Shown: positions 1 to 12,600, counted from the stretch's first letter. The stretch: 64,000 nt of DNA from Azolla caroliniana (GCA_043228905.1 JBHGNT010000003.1:13268001-13332000); one strand, 5' to 3'. Program-made: numbers and translations. The notes: generated by a model from the letters alone, not told the origin.

Positions 1-489
1 ACTACACATGTTGCACCTAACTACAAAACCATATTCTTTGCGGAACGGCGAAATCGTACACATCCATACATGTTAGAGGCCATACCGTTATCTGCCATTC
101 GAACCATTGCTTCCATGCGACTTAGCTCACATGCATTGCGATGTGAAATAGGGCGTTGGGGTACAAGTGATGAGAGTGGTTGGCTATGCACACTTTGCCC
201 TAAACAAGTTCGCGAGTCTGAGTATCACACTTTGATACAATGCTCTGCCTTTGATCATATTTGACCATGCTTTCCATATCTCTTCGATCGAGCCCAATCC
301 TTGCATGAATTCCTCTCACAACCACAATGTGCACTCTCCATTGCAACATTCATTGGTAAAGTTCTTGAACATCAAGAGTCACTACTCACTGTCACACGTA
401 TCACGTGAAATGTAATATTTTTGGTCTCATAGGTCATATTTGACCTCCGAAGACGATAATATAATCTATCTCTCTCTCTCTCTCTCTCT
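1..489 (+). mobile_element. LINE 3' end (copy 1, cut by window start)
   Basis: This is the 3' end of a non-LTR retrotransposon. It is nearly the same as 4,359-4,830 and 22,083-22,575. It encodes the last part of ORF2, with a C-terminal zinc finger of pattern CxxC...HxxxxC at about 187-243 (residues CTLCPKQ then HTLIQC), followed by a 3' UTR ending at 'gacgataatataatc' and a short TCTA/TC tail. The tail runs straight into the 5' end of the next LINE, so the two copies are head to tail. The visible coding part (70-264) is open, whereas the same place in copy 2 has CGA changed to TGA. Whether the rest of this copy exists lies outside the window. Confidence 0.8.
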
Positions 490-550
490 TCTCGTAGGGT
501 TTGGTCCTACAATCACACACACTCGTAAGCCCACCTCAAAGTTCAGGAGT

Positions 551-1390
551 ATGATTGATAATGAGCCGAAATCACCAACAAATGTTGATTCCAATGCAAT
601 AAACACAATGGACAAAATGCTTATGAGTCACTTCATTTCTCTTCAAGAAACTATAAACAAGCAAGGTGAAGAGATTAGGATGTTAATGAAAGAGAATGCT
701 AAGCTCCAAATTATTGCCATTGAGAATGAAAGTCTTAAGAAAGTGGTTGCAAAACTTGAAGAAGAGATTCAAGAATGTAAAAGAGCTTCTTTCCAAACAA
801 ATAAGCGCCTTAACAATATTGAGTTCAAGGAAGCATTAAAAGAAGAAAAATTAGATACAATGAGGCAGGATGTAAGTGAGATGAAAAATGTATGTACAAC
901 AAGATCATGGGCCGATGTATGTGGTGGGGATGGGGTATCAAACTCATCTAATATGCATGTGATGCATCAAGAGAAGAATATCAAAAGCATAGATGCCCGA
1001 GAATTGAAAGAACATGAACGAAGATCAAAGAACATTGTCATCCGTGGGATTAGAGAGGAGAGTATGGAAACACCCGCTTCCCTAGGAAAGTCCATTGGTG
1101 AATTTTTTAGCATGCATTATGGGATGTCGGATGTGAATGTATATGGGGCACACCGAGTTGGGAAACATGGTGTTACTCGCTCCGGAGAAAGGCCTATTGT
1201 ATGCACAATGACAAATGATACAAAGCGGCGGATCATACTCAAAAATAGTTCGGTATACCTCAAAGGTACACAATGCTTTGTGAGTGAAGATCGTACTATC
1301 TCACAACAAAATGCTCGTCGTAAAGCATATGAAGAAAGATTGAAAAACAAGGTTAAGGATGTGCTTAAAGATGGAAATGTAGGCAAATAG
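551..1390 (+). CDS. LINE ORF1 protein (coiled-coil RNA-binding type)
   Basis: A 279-residue open frame starting at the first Met after the junction with the upstream LINE copy. Further upstream codons in this frame belong to that copy's tail, so they were left out. Residues of about 25-115 are Glu/Lys/Leu-rich and look like a long coiled coil. The C-terminal third (from about residue 155, motif RRSKNIVIRGIRE) is basic and resembles the RNA-binding C-terminal domain of L1/CR1-type ORF1 proteins, which coat the LINE RNA and chaperone target-primed reverse transcription. Unlike many plant L1 ORF1 proteins it has no CCHC knuckle that I can see. It is the only undamaged ORF of the element. Function is inferred from position and composition. 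Confidence 0.65.
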   Translation: MIDNEPKSPTNVDSNAINTMDKMLMSHFISLQETINKQGEEIRMLMKENAKLQIIAIENESLKKVVAKLEEEIQECKRASFQTNKRLNNIEFKEALKEEKLDTMRQDVSEMKNVCTTRSWADVCGGDGVSNSSNMHVMHQEKNIKSIDARELKEHERRSKNIVIRGIREESMETPASLGKSIGEFFSMHYGMSDVNVYGAHRVGKHGVTRSGERPIVCTMTNDTKRRIILKNSSVYLKGTQCFVSEDRTISQQNARRKAYEERLKNKVKDVLKDGNVGK

Positions 1391-1409
1391 GGACACGTGA
1401 CCTATCAGA

Positions 1410-4400
1410 CTAAACCACGTCTTTTACGACTATGCTTTTGGAATTGCAATGGATACCCATAGAATGCGAGATTCGGCATAGAGGAGTTCATCCATGACTC
1501 GGATATCACACTTCTTGTTGAAACATGGGAGCATGATACTCAAAGGATTCAAGGTTTAGGAAACTATAATGTACACTCTTTGATATGGAAGAAAAATTCA
1601 AGACAAAGAAGAGGACAAGGAGGGGTGGCATGTTTGATTAAGAAGGAAATAGAGAAATATGTGTCAATCGTAAAAAATGATGAACATAAATGCTACATAT
1701 GGCTCAAAATAAAAACACCCAATGATTTGCCCACTTTTGTCGCTAGATGTTACATTCCTCATCAAGATTCTAACTTTTATGCTTGTTTGGATAAAGATCA
1801 ACCTTTTGCAAATCTAGAAGATGATATTTCTTATTTCCCATCCAAAGAGGAAATTATTGTCTTTGGTGACATGAATGCTCATACAAAAATTTTCCAGCTT
1901 GATTCACAAGAATCTTTCATGTCACATATCTCAAGGATGCAAGAGGATAAGCAAATGTATAGCCACTCTTGTAGCAATGAAAAAGATCTGAACCAATTTG
2001 GGAAACTACTCCTACAAATGTGCAATAGTACCGGATTGCTTATTGCAAATGGTGTTTCCTTATGACCCAATACTAATGCCTTTGCATGTAGAAAACACAA
2101 CGGACATAGTGTGATTGACTATGTGCTACTTTCCGAAGGTATTTTGGATCGTATACATAAATTCTCACTTGAGGAATGGACATTGGAATCCGATCATAGA
2201 ATTTTATGTATTGATCTCAAATGTATGCATAGGTTTGATTGTGAGAAGGTGATTGAAGATACTAAATAACCGCATTTGAGCATGAATCTTAAGTGAGCAC
2301 CCATGTATTCCAAAGTCGTTGAGGATATGTTACAAATGACAAAGATACAACATGGTGCCACACTAGAATGCAAATGGGAAGCTTTCAAGAATGTCATTCT
2401 CTCATGTACAAACAAATGTTTTTCGACCAACAACACATCATGGAAATGCACCAAGAAATGTAGGAAAAAATGGTTTGATAAAGAATGTCATGAAGCTCGA
2501 AAGTGCCTTATGGTTTTGGATGTAGTTAAGGATAAAGAAAATTACCAAAAGCATTTGCATGAGTATAAAAGGCTTATTCAAAGAAAGAGACGAATATGGG
2601 AAGTTACTCAACAACTTCTCCAAACACAAGAGAACGCGCATGCATGTGCTAAATTTTTGGGAAATCTAAAGGGGAAATGTGTTGAGAGTTATGGTGACTT
2701 AACTCTTCATGACTTGTCTATGCATTGTAAGAATTTATATGAGTTATCTCTTGCCAGAAAGATGATGTGTTATGGTTCTCTTTCACATATGTCTCCCTTC
2801 TTTACAATTGAAGATATATGGATAGGACGTAAGAAATTGGCCTCTCGAAAGGCAAGCGATCGTCAATGTATAAAGGCTGAAATGCTCAAATTGACGGGAA
2901 AGGAAACACATGTATTGATATTCGATATGTTTAATGATGCATTGCAACATGGTATGCCATATGATTGGACTACAAATTGGATCAAGCCTTTACATAAAGG
3001 TGGAGGTGTAAATAATGTAAACAACTATCGAACCATCATGGTTGGCTCATTAATGGCAAAACTATTTGAATGTATAATGGAATCAAAGATAAGTGTATGG
3101 GCAAAACAAAATGGTAAGAGAGCTTATGGACAAGCTGGCTTTTGAAAACACCAGAGCACCATTTATCATCTTGTCACCCTTCGAGTATTAATGGAGGAAA
3201 GTCACCTTAGAGGTAAGGGTTTATATTGTTGCATTGTAGACTTCAAGAAAGCTTTTGATATGGTACCTCGTGAGCATCTTTGGAGGTGAATGGAAGAACT
3301 TGAGGTGCCAACTGAATATATGCTTGCAATTTCCCGAATATATGAGAAGGTGATATGTTGTCTGCGTATGAGAGATAGAGAAGATTTTTTCAATAGAACT
3401 ATTGGTGTTAAGCAAGGATGCCCACTCTCACCAACATTATTTGATCTATGCATTGATGAATTAGAAGAAATGGTTACCAAGGTTGTAAAGGAAGAATGTG
3501 TTGAAGAAGTTGCCATTGGGAAATTTTGTGATTATGCTTTTGTTATATGCGGATGATGTAGTCCTTTTTGCAAATACTTTAGGAGATGCACAAAAGCTTA
3601 TGAAGGCATTGGACAAAAATTGCATGCATACTAAATTAAGTGTTGATAGCTCAAAAACAAAGATTATGCTTGTAGAGAGCCAAAAAAGAGATAACCATGC
3701 ATTATGTACAAAAATGAGCCACTTGAATGTGTGGAAAGCTTCAAATAACTTGGCCTCGAAGTTCCTTCAAATCAAAGATGGAATGAATGTGCTACACGTC
3801 GCTTAGAGGCAGGTAAGCGAGCATATTATGCATTTGAGAACACATGCAATCTTGGAGATATTAAGTGTTGGGTCCTCAAGAAATATCTTTTCGACACTTT
3901 GGTGACACCGGTTCTTCTCTATGGGGTGGAAGTATGGGGCGGTAGCATCCCTAAAGCTACGTGGAAAGAGTTTGAAAATGTCCAAAAACATTTTCTTACA
4001 AAGTTTCTACAAGTTAAGAAACAAACGCCCTACACCCTCCTCCTCCTTGAGACGGGATCGCTTCCCATTGAGATCATGGCCATAGAAAGGGTTGTTGAAT
4101 ACATGCATAAGGTTCAAAAAAGCCCCTCACATTAACTTCCTAGAATTGCATGGGAAGCAAGCAAAAAGATCCAAAAGACATATAAAAGCAAAATTTTGTG
4201 TTCCGATTGGATTCAAGATTTAGAAAAATGGTTTGGTAGATGGGATGCAAGACGCTTGCTTCATGATGCAGCACTAGATTCCTCTCAAAATGATGCCTTT
4301 TTGCAACGCCAATGTATCATGATGTCGGAAAAATGTGGAGGCTCACGCTTCACACATTATACTACAAATGTTGCACCTAACTACAAAACCATATTCTTCG

Positions 4401-4625
4401 CAGAACGGGGAAGCCATACACATCGATACATGTTAGAGCCCATCCCGATATCTACCATTCGAACCATTGCTTCCATGCAACTTAGCTCGCATGCATTGTG
4501 ATGTGAGACGGGGCATTGGGGCACAAGTGATGAGAGTGGCCGGCTATGCACACTTTGCCCTAAACAAGTTCGAGAGTCTAAGTATCACACTTTGAGACAA
4601 TGCTCTACCTTTGATCATTCGACTA
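1410..4625 (+). pseudogene. LINE ORF2: endonuclease + reverse transcriptase, broken
   Basis: Remains of the LINE polymerase. The endonuclease shows FWNCNG (about 1,435), an ETW motif, VFGDMNAHT (about 1,860), SVIDYVL and SDHRILCIDL (about 2,190), the usual APE-type series. The reverse transcriptase shows GVNNVNNYR, CCIVDFKKAFDMVPREHLW (about 3,230), KQGCPLSPTLF (about 3,410) and the catalytic YADDVVLFA (about 3,547). The C terminus has LLYGVEVWGG (about 3,915) and a CxxC/HxxxxC finger at 4,547-4,603. In-frame stops occur near 2,063, 3,143, 3,288 and 4,501, and the frame shifts near 3,500-3,556. At 4,501 the other two copies keep Arg or Lys, so this stop arose by CGA to TGA. The enzyme would nick target DNA and copy LINE RNA, but this copy cannot do so. 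Confidence 0.75.
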
Positions 4626-4855
4626 TGCTTTCCACATCTCTTTGACCACGCCCAATCCTTGCACGAATTTCTCTCACAACCTCGATGTGCACTCTCAATT
4701 GCAACATTCATTGGTAAAGTTCTTGAACATCAAGAGTCGCTACTCACTTTCACACGTATCATGTGAAATGTAATATTTTTGGTATTTGACCTCTGAAGAC
4801 GATAATATAATCTATCTATCTGTCTATCTATCTTCTCTCTCTTGCTCTCTTTCTG

Positions 4856-5175
4856 CAACCTCACGCTATCGCACTCATTAATAGAGGCTACAATTGTTTT
4901 GTACCTCATGATACTCTTCTACACATGCCCTAAATGTATTTATACTCATACATCATATGGGCTATAATTTACAAATGTAGCCCCAACTACACATCACTAT
5001 TATTATTATCTATAGTTATAATAATAATAATTGACAATTCATAAACCAACTCTCTATTGTTGACTCTTCGACTCTTGGCACACAACCCAAACAATCGGCT
5101 CCTCCTTATCTTCAACTATCAACTCTTCTAGGCCCAAACAGTCGGCTCCTCCCACTTGAGGGACATATTCCCAAC
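4856..5175 (-). repeat. Possible LTR (minus), solo or truncated
   Basis: Read on the minus strand this begins TGTTGGGAATATGTCC, a common plant Copia LTR start, and contains a TATA-like GAGTATAAATACA (about 4,935-4,948). It ends near CT-rich sequence beside the LINE tail. No matching second LTR, primer site or coding region was found next to it. The junction with the Copia D fragment at 5,175/5,176 is flush. Confidence 0.4.
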
Positions 5176-5735
5176 AGATCAAGCGAAATCAGACGACAAA
5201 GACTCTCCTACTCTCCCAGTCCGACTACCTCTGCAAAGTGTTGAAGCGCTTTAGCATGGAGAACGCGAAGCCAACACCAACATCGCTTCCCACATTGATC
5301 CGACTTTCAGACAGAGACTCTCCTTTGACAGATAAGGAGAAAGAGGTTAATGGAAAGATACCCTATGCATTGGTCGTAGGAAGTATCATGTACGCAACGG
5401 TGGCGACCCGACCCGACCCGACCTTGGCTATGTCGTAGGAGTCGTCCGCCACTACATGTCAAACCTGGGACGGAAGCATTGGGAGGACATCAAGCACATC
5501 TTTAGGTACCTAAGAGGGACCGAAGATGCACAACTAACTTTCGGATCGTCAAAATCAACCTACGTCGAAGGCTACACGACGCAGCTAAGGATGTGATCTG
5601 GCTACACTGACTGACTACCAACTTCTCGGCGATGAGCTGAATCGAGTTGGCCAACCATCTATTGCGACTCACAGAGCGCAATACACCTCATCGAGATCCA
5701 GTCTATCATGAGAAGATGAAACACATTGAGGTGCG

Positions 5736-6619
5736 GGTTTTGTGATGGCTTAAAGTGTGCGGCACTTCATCAGGGGTTTGTTTGTGGTGGACTGAAGTTT
5801 AGACGTTTTTCACGTGTCTAAACCTAAGTTTATGGTAGGGGAAGGGGGGTATGTGAGGGGGAAAGGAAGGGATAAGGATATGTTTAGCGGTGAGATTGGG
5901 GTATGTTTAAACTTAAGAAAAAACAAGCGAAAAGTTGAGAGACAAATTCCATTAACAAACAAAATTTTGAAAGAACCTAAGATGAGAGAATCGAATGAGT
6001 GATTTAGGATTAAAGATAAAGATGAAAGAGAGAGGGGGAATGTTTATTAAACCAAAAAAAAGATTTAGATCTTCCCTTTGTGAGGGAGATTTATTTAAAA
6101 CAAACAAAACATTTAAATTAATATTAAGGATTAGGAGGTAGGGAGAAGACGGTTTGAGATCGGGATCAAGGGGAGAGTGTTTGAGTAGACGAACTTAAAC
6201 GGATTAGGGATAAGTTTTAAGGAAGGAGGGTACTTAAGACAACTAGTTAAAAATGTACTAGAATAGATAATATTTAAAGGTTTAAAATAATATTTAAGCA
6301 AAAGATTACTTAAATAATTAGTTAAAACAAAAAGGAAGAGGATTACGATGAATACTTAAACAAGTTCTTAAGAGAAAATGTGAAACAATTACTAAGATAA
6401 TTACTTTAAAAATATGACAAAATTATTTAGACAAGTACTTAAATGAATGAGAAAAAAATTTGGACAAATGTTTAAGCAAAGGTTTAAACAATATGAAAAA
6501 GTTATTTAGACAAATGCTTGGCAAAATATTTAAGCAAATACTTAAACAAATGTTTAAACAAAATACCAAATCAAATTATTAGACAAAACATAAAAGAACA
6601 TGAAACAATGAGCAACACA
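5736..6619. other. AT-rich insert in Copia D RNase H region
   Basis: About 884 bp without Copia similarity splits the RNase H coding region: coding up to ...KHIEVR before it and ...IWELVTEKKLE after it. The first 300 bp are G-rich on the plus strand. From about 6,235 the sequence is a degenerate repeat of short units like ACAAATGTTTAAACAAA. I could not find convincing terminal inverted repeats or a target duplication. An open frame at 5,814-6,002 has no recognisable similarity and is probably chance. Confidence 0.5.
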
Positions 6620-6996
6620 TAGAGAGGAAGAGTATCTGGGAGCTAGTAACCGAGAAGAAGCTCGAAGTCCAGAAGATCGATACCGAGTTGAACATCGTTG
6701 ATTGCTTGACCAAGCCACTCCCAGATCAACGCTTCGGAGCACTGAGGATGAAGATGGGACTAAGACAAGCAATCAAGACAAAGAGAGCCAAGCAAGGAGT
6801 AGAAGGTAAGATGATCCAATCGTTTCAAACAAACCAATCCGAACGACTAGGCTAGATACTTATTCTACCTCTGTCGACTCGTTTGTACGCCAACTGACTT
6901 GTACTATTTAGATCAATTTTGTAATCTAAGTTTATGGGGCAGATAACCCCAATTACTTGTACACGTAGGAAAGAGTAGTTCTTTTACGGGGGAGTT

Positions 6997-7249
6997 TGTT
7001 AGCATAAAAGGCAAACTCCTTCTACTTTGTGTCCTCACTAGTGTGAGCACGTCCAATAGTTAGGATTTGAGTATATAAGCTCTAACCTAATGTTGTGATA
7101 CGTGCAACTGATTATTCTTGTATCTTGACTCTCAGAGAGAGCGAGAGAATAACAGAGAATAATGAGAATCACCATTGAAGCTTATCTTCTTGTCTGCTTA
7201 CTCCTCTTGCTACATAGTTGTGCATGTTGTTGACGGTGCACTTTTAACA
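6997..7249 (+). repeat. Copia D 3' LTR
   Basis: 253 bp running from TGTTAGCATAAAAGG to ...CTTTTAACA, with terminal TGTTA/TAACA inverted ends, directly after the polypurine tract. It carries a TATA-like AGTATATAAGC near 7,072-7,082. The 5' partner is not in the window. Confidence 0.65.
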
Positions 7250-7289
7250 CACAGGTCCTCACACATCTTCCACACATATCGTGCTAGAG

Positions 7290-9080
7290 AAGGGTGGTCA
7301 TTTTCACCACTAGTGAAAAGATTTCGTCGAAATCAACGCCATATTCTTGTTGGAACCCTTTTGCTACTAATCTAGCCTTGAATTTTGGGTTGGCCGAATA
7401 AGACGTCTCTTTCGGAAGATCACGTCATTTTTTCGGAAGTTTGACGTGGTCCCAAGTCTTATTTTGTCGAATGGAGTTCATCTCTGACTCCATCCCAAGA
7501 GCCCATGTGGCCGAATCGGGGGATGTCGATGCTTCTTTGTATGACGTCGGTTCGCCCGTGTTTGTGAAGAATATACCAACAGAGTACCTCTCTAGAGGTT
7601 GCGATAGTCTTTTGAATCTCCTTGGTATGACTGGGCTAGCCTGATCGAGTGTTTGGGTTGGATGTTCTAGAGCCAAAACGTTCGGTTGTGCCATATCGTT
7701 TGGAGTCTATTAGGTGCTAGAGGATTCGGCTACTCGTGAAGCCGATCTCATGTTTTGGGGTAGGCTATCATGAAGGCTCGACACTTCTGAAAAAGTTACC
7801 CTTTGGACTTCAATAGGCCTTTCAGTTGTTGATCTGAAGGCATTTCAGCTTTTGGCCAAACTGGTTCTCTACCATGGCGAGCCATTCAGAAAAGATCGAG
7901 AACACCCGATCTTTGGTTCAGACAAGGTATGCCCACACCTTTCGAGTTGAATCGTTGATGAAGTAGGAGACTCCACCAAGAGACTGAAGTGGCATTGGGC
8001 CACACATGTCTGACTGGACCAAATTGAGTTGACTCGATTCTCTTGGTGTTGCCATGGGGTGTAACGCGGCTGTCTGTTTTCCATACCAGCAATGCTCACA
8101 AAACTGATTATCGTAACGGAGAGTTTGGGGATGTATCTAGCTCTAGATAAATGTGTGATGCTGGCCTTGCTAAGGTGTCTGAGTCTGTCGTGCCATAACG
8201 ATGACGCGGGAATATCAACCATAAACAAGTCACCCTCTCTAAGTGTGACATATAGTGGGTATAGAGAATGTACTTTCGAACCTCGAGCAAGTAGGAGATT
8301 CCCCCTATGGAGTGTCCACCCTCTTGATGAGAAGCCAACATGGATGTCGTCTTCATCAAGTTGTCCGACCGAGATCAGCAGTCTTGAGAGCTCAAGTATG
8401 TGTTGGACATGATGTAGTACTAGTGTGGAGCCACCATGTGTCATAGTGTGCTCCATTCCTCAGTCGTAAGCAGAACATCAAATACGACTGAGTGTTCTAT
8501 GAACAAAGTGTTTGGGTCATCCCTCAGTACTTCAGCTGAAGAGCCGATGTAGTTGACCTCCTCATGCCGGCCACCCTTCTAGTCATCTAGTTGAGCTTTA
8601 TCATTCTTGGCTTTGAGGGCGGGGCAATCAGCCTTGATATGTTCGGGTTCCTTGCAATAGTTGCAGGTTCAATTATCCTGGGGCTTGCTTTGGCTTCGCA
8701 AATCTGTCAACGATCGGGAAGAACTTCTCCCTCGACTGTTCAGTCGGTTAGCTTAACTTTGTACTGCATAGATGTCACTAGCCAAATCGTTTGCAAAGAA
8801 TTTCCTCCAAGTTGCTTCAATCAAGATTCAGCCTGTGAGTACATAGTACTTTACTGCAATGCTGATGCATTGCACATAGTTTTGACCAAAGTTTCTGATT
8901 GCTTTTAAATCTTCTTCAATTGTCATCCCTTGAGCCGAAATTTGGGAGCTTAAGCATTCGTACTCATTTAGGTGTGCTTGGACCAAGTCAGATTCTTTCA
9001 TCCGAAGGTCGTAGAGGCTTCGGATCAGGTATATCTTTGTTGCACCGACCTTCTTTTCATAAGTGTTCGAGAGTGTCTTC
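7290..9080 (-). pseudogene. Copia C gag-pol remnant (gag to early RT)
   Basis: Read on the minus strand. The gag UBN2-type segment has TYEKK...SLYDLRMKE...HLNEYECLSSQ (about 8,890-9,075). A CCHC knuckle (CxxCxxxxHxxxxC, CNYCKEPEHIKADC) lies at about 8,625-8,670. The GAG-pre-integrase segment has LWHDRLRHLSKA (about 8,205-8,240), and integrase core remnants with a DMCGPM-like motif lie at about 7,930-8,030. The start of reverse transcriptase is ATWALGMESEMNSIRQNKTW (about 7,460-7,520), then [19 protein letters not shown] (about 7,320-7,380). Frames change repeatedly and stops are frequent. This was a polyprotein for capsid, protease, integrase and polymerase of a virus-like particle; it is now non-coding. 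Confidence 0.7.
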
Positions 9081-9178
9081 TGTAAAAGAATATGTGTGCA
9101 GAAGTGTATGCGAAACACAGATACATAGTTCAAGAAACGACAGTTCGGTGAAACACAGAAAACGCAAAGATGGACAAG

Positions 9179-9222
<44 letters not shown>

Positions 9223-9473
9223 AGACAACTCAATTCTATTTCAAAAAATAATAACGCTTAGTGAGCACTTCTTATACACGCCCTTAAATCGGGCTGACAC
9301 AAGTACTAACAGTACTTGACTGCTCATAAATGAGCCTACTACACTTACTCCCAAAACTATTCCTTACGAGGAATATCTTACGACCTCTCGGTGTCTGCAC
9401 CGTTACGGCCATGTTGTGCGTAACTGTTTTACACACCCAATTACACACCAAATGTTGAGCTTGTCTCTCAACA
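9081..9473 (-). repeat. Copia B 3' LTR
   Basis: 393 bp. On the minus strand it starts TGTTGAGAGACAAGC and ends CATATTCTTTTACA. It contains a GA/TC run (about 9,187-9,222). It is clearly related to the Copia A LTRs (shared ATATTCCTCGTAAGGAAT box and GCTCATTTATGAGCAGTCAA) but diverges strongly in its 3' third. Confidence 0.85.
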
Positions 9474-9638
9474 CTCCCCCTCAAGCTCAACTTGAGGTTC
9501 CACCTACTCTTCCGGATCTTCATTGCGGCCTCTTCTAGCTTCATGCCTTACTCGCGCTCCTCGACCCTTTCGGTCGCCTTGTCTACTCGTTGGACCCTTC
9601 TCAGCTCCTTCGTTGTCGCGGTGTTGGCGCCTCTTCTG

Positions 9639-12600
9639 CTACCCTTTTCTCCGCTTGGCCCTCAATTGATTCATGATGTCTGAATCGAACATTCTGATTG
9701 AACCGAACTCTTCCGATTCAATTCCGCTCTCATCTGAATTGGTTGTCTCCAATTTGTCTTCTGTCTTCAGGCCTTTGACAATGTCGGACCACGTTTTGAT
9801 CTTGGCCTTACTTACTCCTTGTTCAGTTGTCTTCGGCTCTTCCCTAAGATTACGACCCTTGCTTGCTTCTTTGGCTTTTTCAGGTGGCCCGAAATCGAAT
9901 TCTTCATCTGACTCCACGTCGCAGTCAATTCTGCTCCTTCCACGCTCTTGTTCATGTTCTTCCTTTCTCCCCCTCAAGTTCGGCATGTCGAGGTGACGCA
10001 GCCCAAGCTCACCTAAGAAATGCCACAACTTTTCGAGACCAAGGGGCTTGGTGAAGATGTTGGCAACCTGCCGATTTGTCGGAACGTAAACCAGTTCGAC
10101 TTCACCTAAAAGGACCCGCTCGCGAACAAAGTGATAGTCCACCTTAATGTGGTTGGTTCGGGCGTGAAATACGGGGTTTTTCACAAGGTGGATACTGCTG
10201 AGGTTGTCGCAATAGATCGTTGTCGGATCAGACATCTCCACATGCAGATCCCGTAATATCCGCTTCAGCCAAATGACTTCGCACATAGCGACAATCGCCC
10301 CTTGATTTTTGGCCTCCGTGCTCGACAGTGCTACTGTCGGCTGCTTCTTATTGCTCCACGTGATCGCCGCACTTCCTAATGAGAAGGCATATCCGGACGT
10401 GGATCTACGATCGTGGGAATTTTTGGCCCAATCAGAATCCATGTAGCCGACTAATTGTTCGACTACACCTGCCCGATATAACAACGCCATGTCTGTACTG
10501 CCGCTGACATATCGCAATATCCTTTGCGCGCACTGAAAGTGTTCAACTGTAGGCTGCGACATGAATTGAATGATCAATCTGACCGGGTAACTAAGGTCCG
10601 GCCTGGTGATCGTCAAATAGATGAGGCTTCCGACAATTTGTCGAAACCGTGTCGGGTTGCATGCCTTTCCCAACTCTCGGTGAAGCTTTGTGTTTCGATC
10701 AAGAGGGGTCGAGATGGGCTTACAGTCTGCCATCCTGAACTTGAAGACCATATTCAACATGTAATGACGCTGGCTGATCAATATGCCTTCGGGGGTGCAG
10801 ATCACTTTGATCCCAAGGAATTAATGAAGGTCTTCAAAATCCTTCATTTCGAATGATGCCGCAAGTTGAGACTTTATGCAGCGGATTTCGTCCAGGTTGG
10901 CACCAGCTATGACTCAATCATCAACATAAAGTAGAATACTTACCGGTCCATATTGACCTTGCCAAACAAATAGTGAAGCGTCTGATTTCGACATCGTAAA
11001 CCCCATCCTATGCAACTGTTGCGTAATCTTGGCGTTCCAGTCTCACGAGGCTTGCTTAAGTCCGTAGAGTGACTTCTTCAGTCAGAAAATTGCCGAGGTG
11101 TTTTGTTCAAATAGAAATCTGGGGTGCTATACCATGTACACTTGTTCCTCAAGATCACCTTGTAGGAACGCGTTCTTTACATCCATCTGATGTAAGTGCC
11201 ACCCCTCTGCCGCAGTTAATGATAGCAGAACACGCACGGTAGTCATCTTCGCGACAGGCGCGAAAGTCTCGTCGTAGTCCACGTCGTGCTTCTACGCATA
11301 GCCTTTCGCAACTAAACAGGCCTTGTATCGATTGATTGAGCCGTCGGTGTTGTATTTCACTTTATACACCCACCTACATCCGATCTTCTTTACACCCTTC
11401 GGTGCATCAACCAAGTCCCAAGTCTCATTATCAGTCAAACTACGCATCTCTTCCTCCATTGCGGCATGCCAGTTTGCATCTTTGGCCACTTCTGCATAGC
11501 TCTCTGGCTCACGCACTTCCGCCACTCATGTCATGTACGTGTAATGGTGCGCCATGTAATCATTATACCCGTATCTCTTTACGGGGTTCTTCAGTCAAGT
11601 AGATCGGCGTAATTCGTGATTACCCGATTTCACGACCTTTTCAGCTAATGTCGACCTCTTTCGTGGAGGTTCCGTTTCAGTTTGCCCATAGTCAGACTTG
11701 CTCCGATCTAACTCAACATTGTCGGATCGTACTCCAACATCGTTTTCTTCCCTTTCTCCTCGCGCGCAAACTGTCTCCTCGGTTATTTACGCGGGGACAT
11801 CACGGTTGAGTCTTCACTACTCATCATCTCTTCATTTGGTTGGCCATTTCGGTCCAACCCCTCATTCGGCCTTGTTAAGATTCTATTACTAATCAATAGA
11901 CCAAACTAAAGTAAATGAAGGAAAATAGAATGGATAGAAGAACCCGTTCCACCTAACCACCCCCGAGCTATGATCTAGACATAGCCAACCTACCACCGAC
12001 GTCCCATACCGCCGGATATTAGGATGACTAATACCTTGGAAGAGATAAACACAATCTCCGAGACAAAACCTAGCCCGAAGCACCGGTGTCTAAGACAGCA
12101 ACCTTCTGACGTAATGTCCCTATGAGGGTAGCTAAGCCTCATATTTATACCTTTTCCTAGGCCCCTTGAATAGATGTGCCTTTCTAAAAGGCTCTCCATT
12201 CATTGGTTGTCCAAATCATGATAGTGCATGCACCAATCATTCCTTCTATCCAATCATTAGTCCCCTTTTTAACATTAGTGAACATACCCTTCACTAATGT
12301 AAATATTGGTGACCTACCCTCACCAACGTTATGTGTACATAACAGGCCCACTCAACGGAAATGAGATCAGACTCTCTCTCAAAGCTCCAATGTCCTCATC
12401 ATGCGAAGGCATCTCAGCCTCGCTGACTTCTTCTTCAGAATTCGGAATGGATTCATGGGGTACTGGAAGGGAAGGGAAGTACCACGAAGCGAACTCGTCG
12501 AACACGACATCTGGACTTACGCGTACTTCCTTTGTTCGGGGGTGATAACACTTATACCCCTTCTGCACGTCTGAATAGCCGACTAAGATGCACTTTTCGG

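Larger units (their letters stand above)
490..4850 (+). mobile_element. Near full-length LINE (copy 2), decayed ORF2
   Basis: A two-ORF non-LTR retrotransposon. A short 5' leader is followed by ORF1 (551-1390, open), then ORF2 with apurinic endonuclease, reverse transcriptase and C-terminal zinc finger (about 1,410-4,625, several stops and a frameshift). It ends in a 3' UTR and a tail of TCTA/TCTG units from about 4,811. No RNase H domain was seen. The tetranucleotide tail is unlike the poly(A) of ordinary plant L1 elements. The 5' boundary is set at the end of the previous copy's tail and is approximate. Confidence 0.8.
5176..7249 (+). mobile_element. Copia D, 5'-truncated, with insert
   Basis: The 3' end of a Ty1/Copia element on the plus strand. 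Present are the end of reverse transcriptase (KVLKRFSMENAKPTPTSL, then ALVVGSIMYATVATRPDP, about 5,235-5,430), RNase H pieces (AAKDVIWL near 5,585 and YCDSQSAIHLIE near 5,661, in shifted frames), then after an 884-bp interruption the tail of RNase H (KLEVQKIDTELNIVDCLTKP, about 6,655-6,715). A purine tract (ACGGGGGAGTT, about 6,986-6,996) leads into the 3' LTR. Gag, protease, integrase and the 5' LTR are missing. The coding remains have stops and frameshifts. Confidence 0.7.

Noticed and set aside
440-550. LINE ORF1 starting at 440
   Set aside because: Those codons come from the tail of the preceding LINE copy and its TC run; the first Met within the element proper is at 551.
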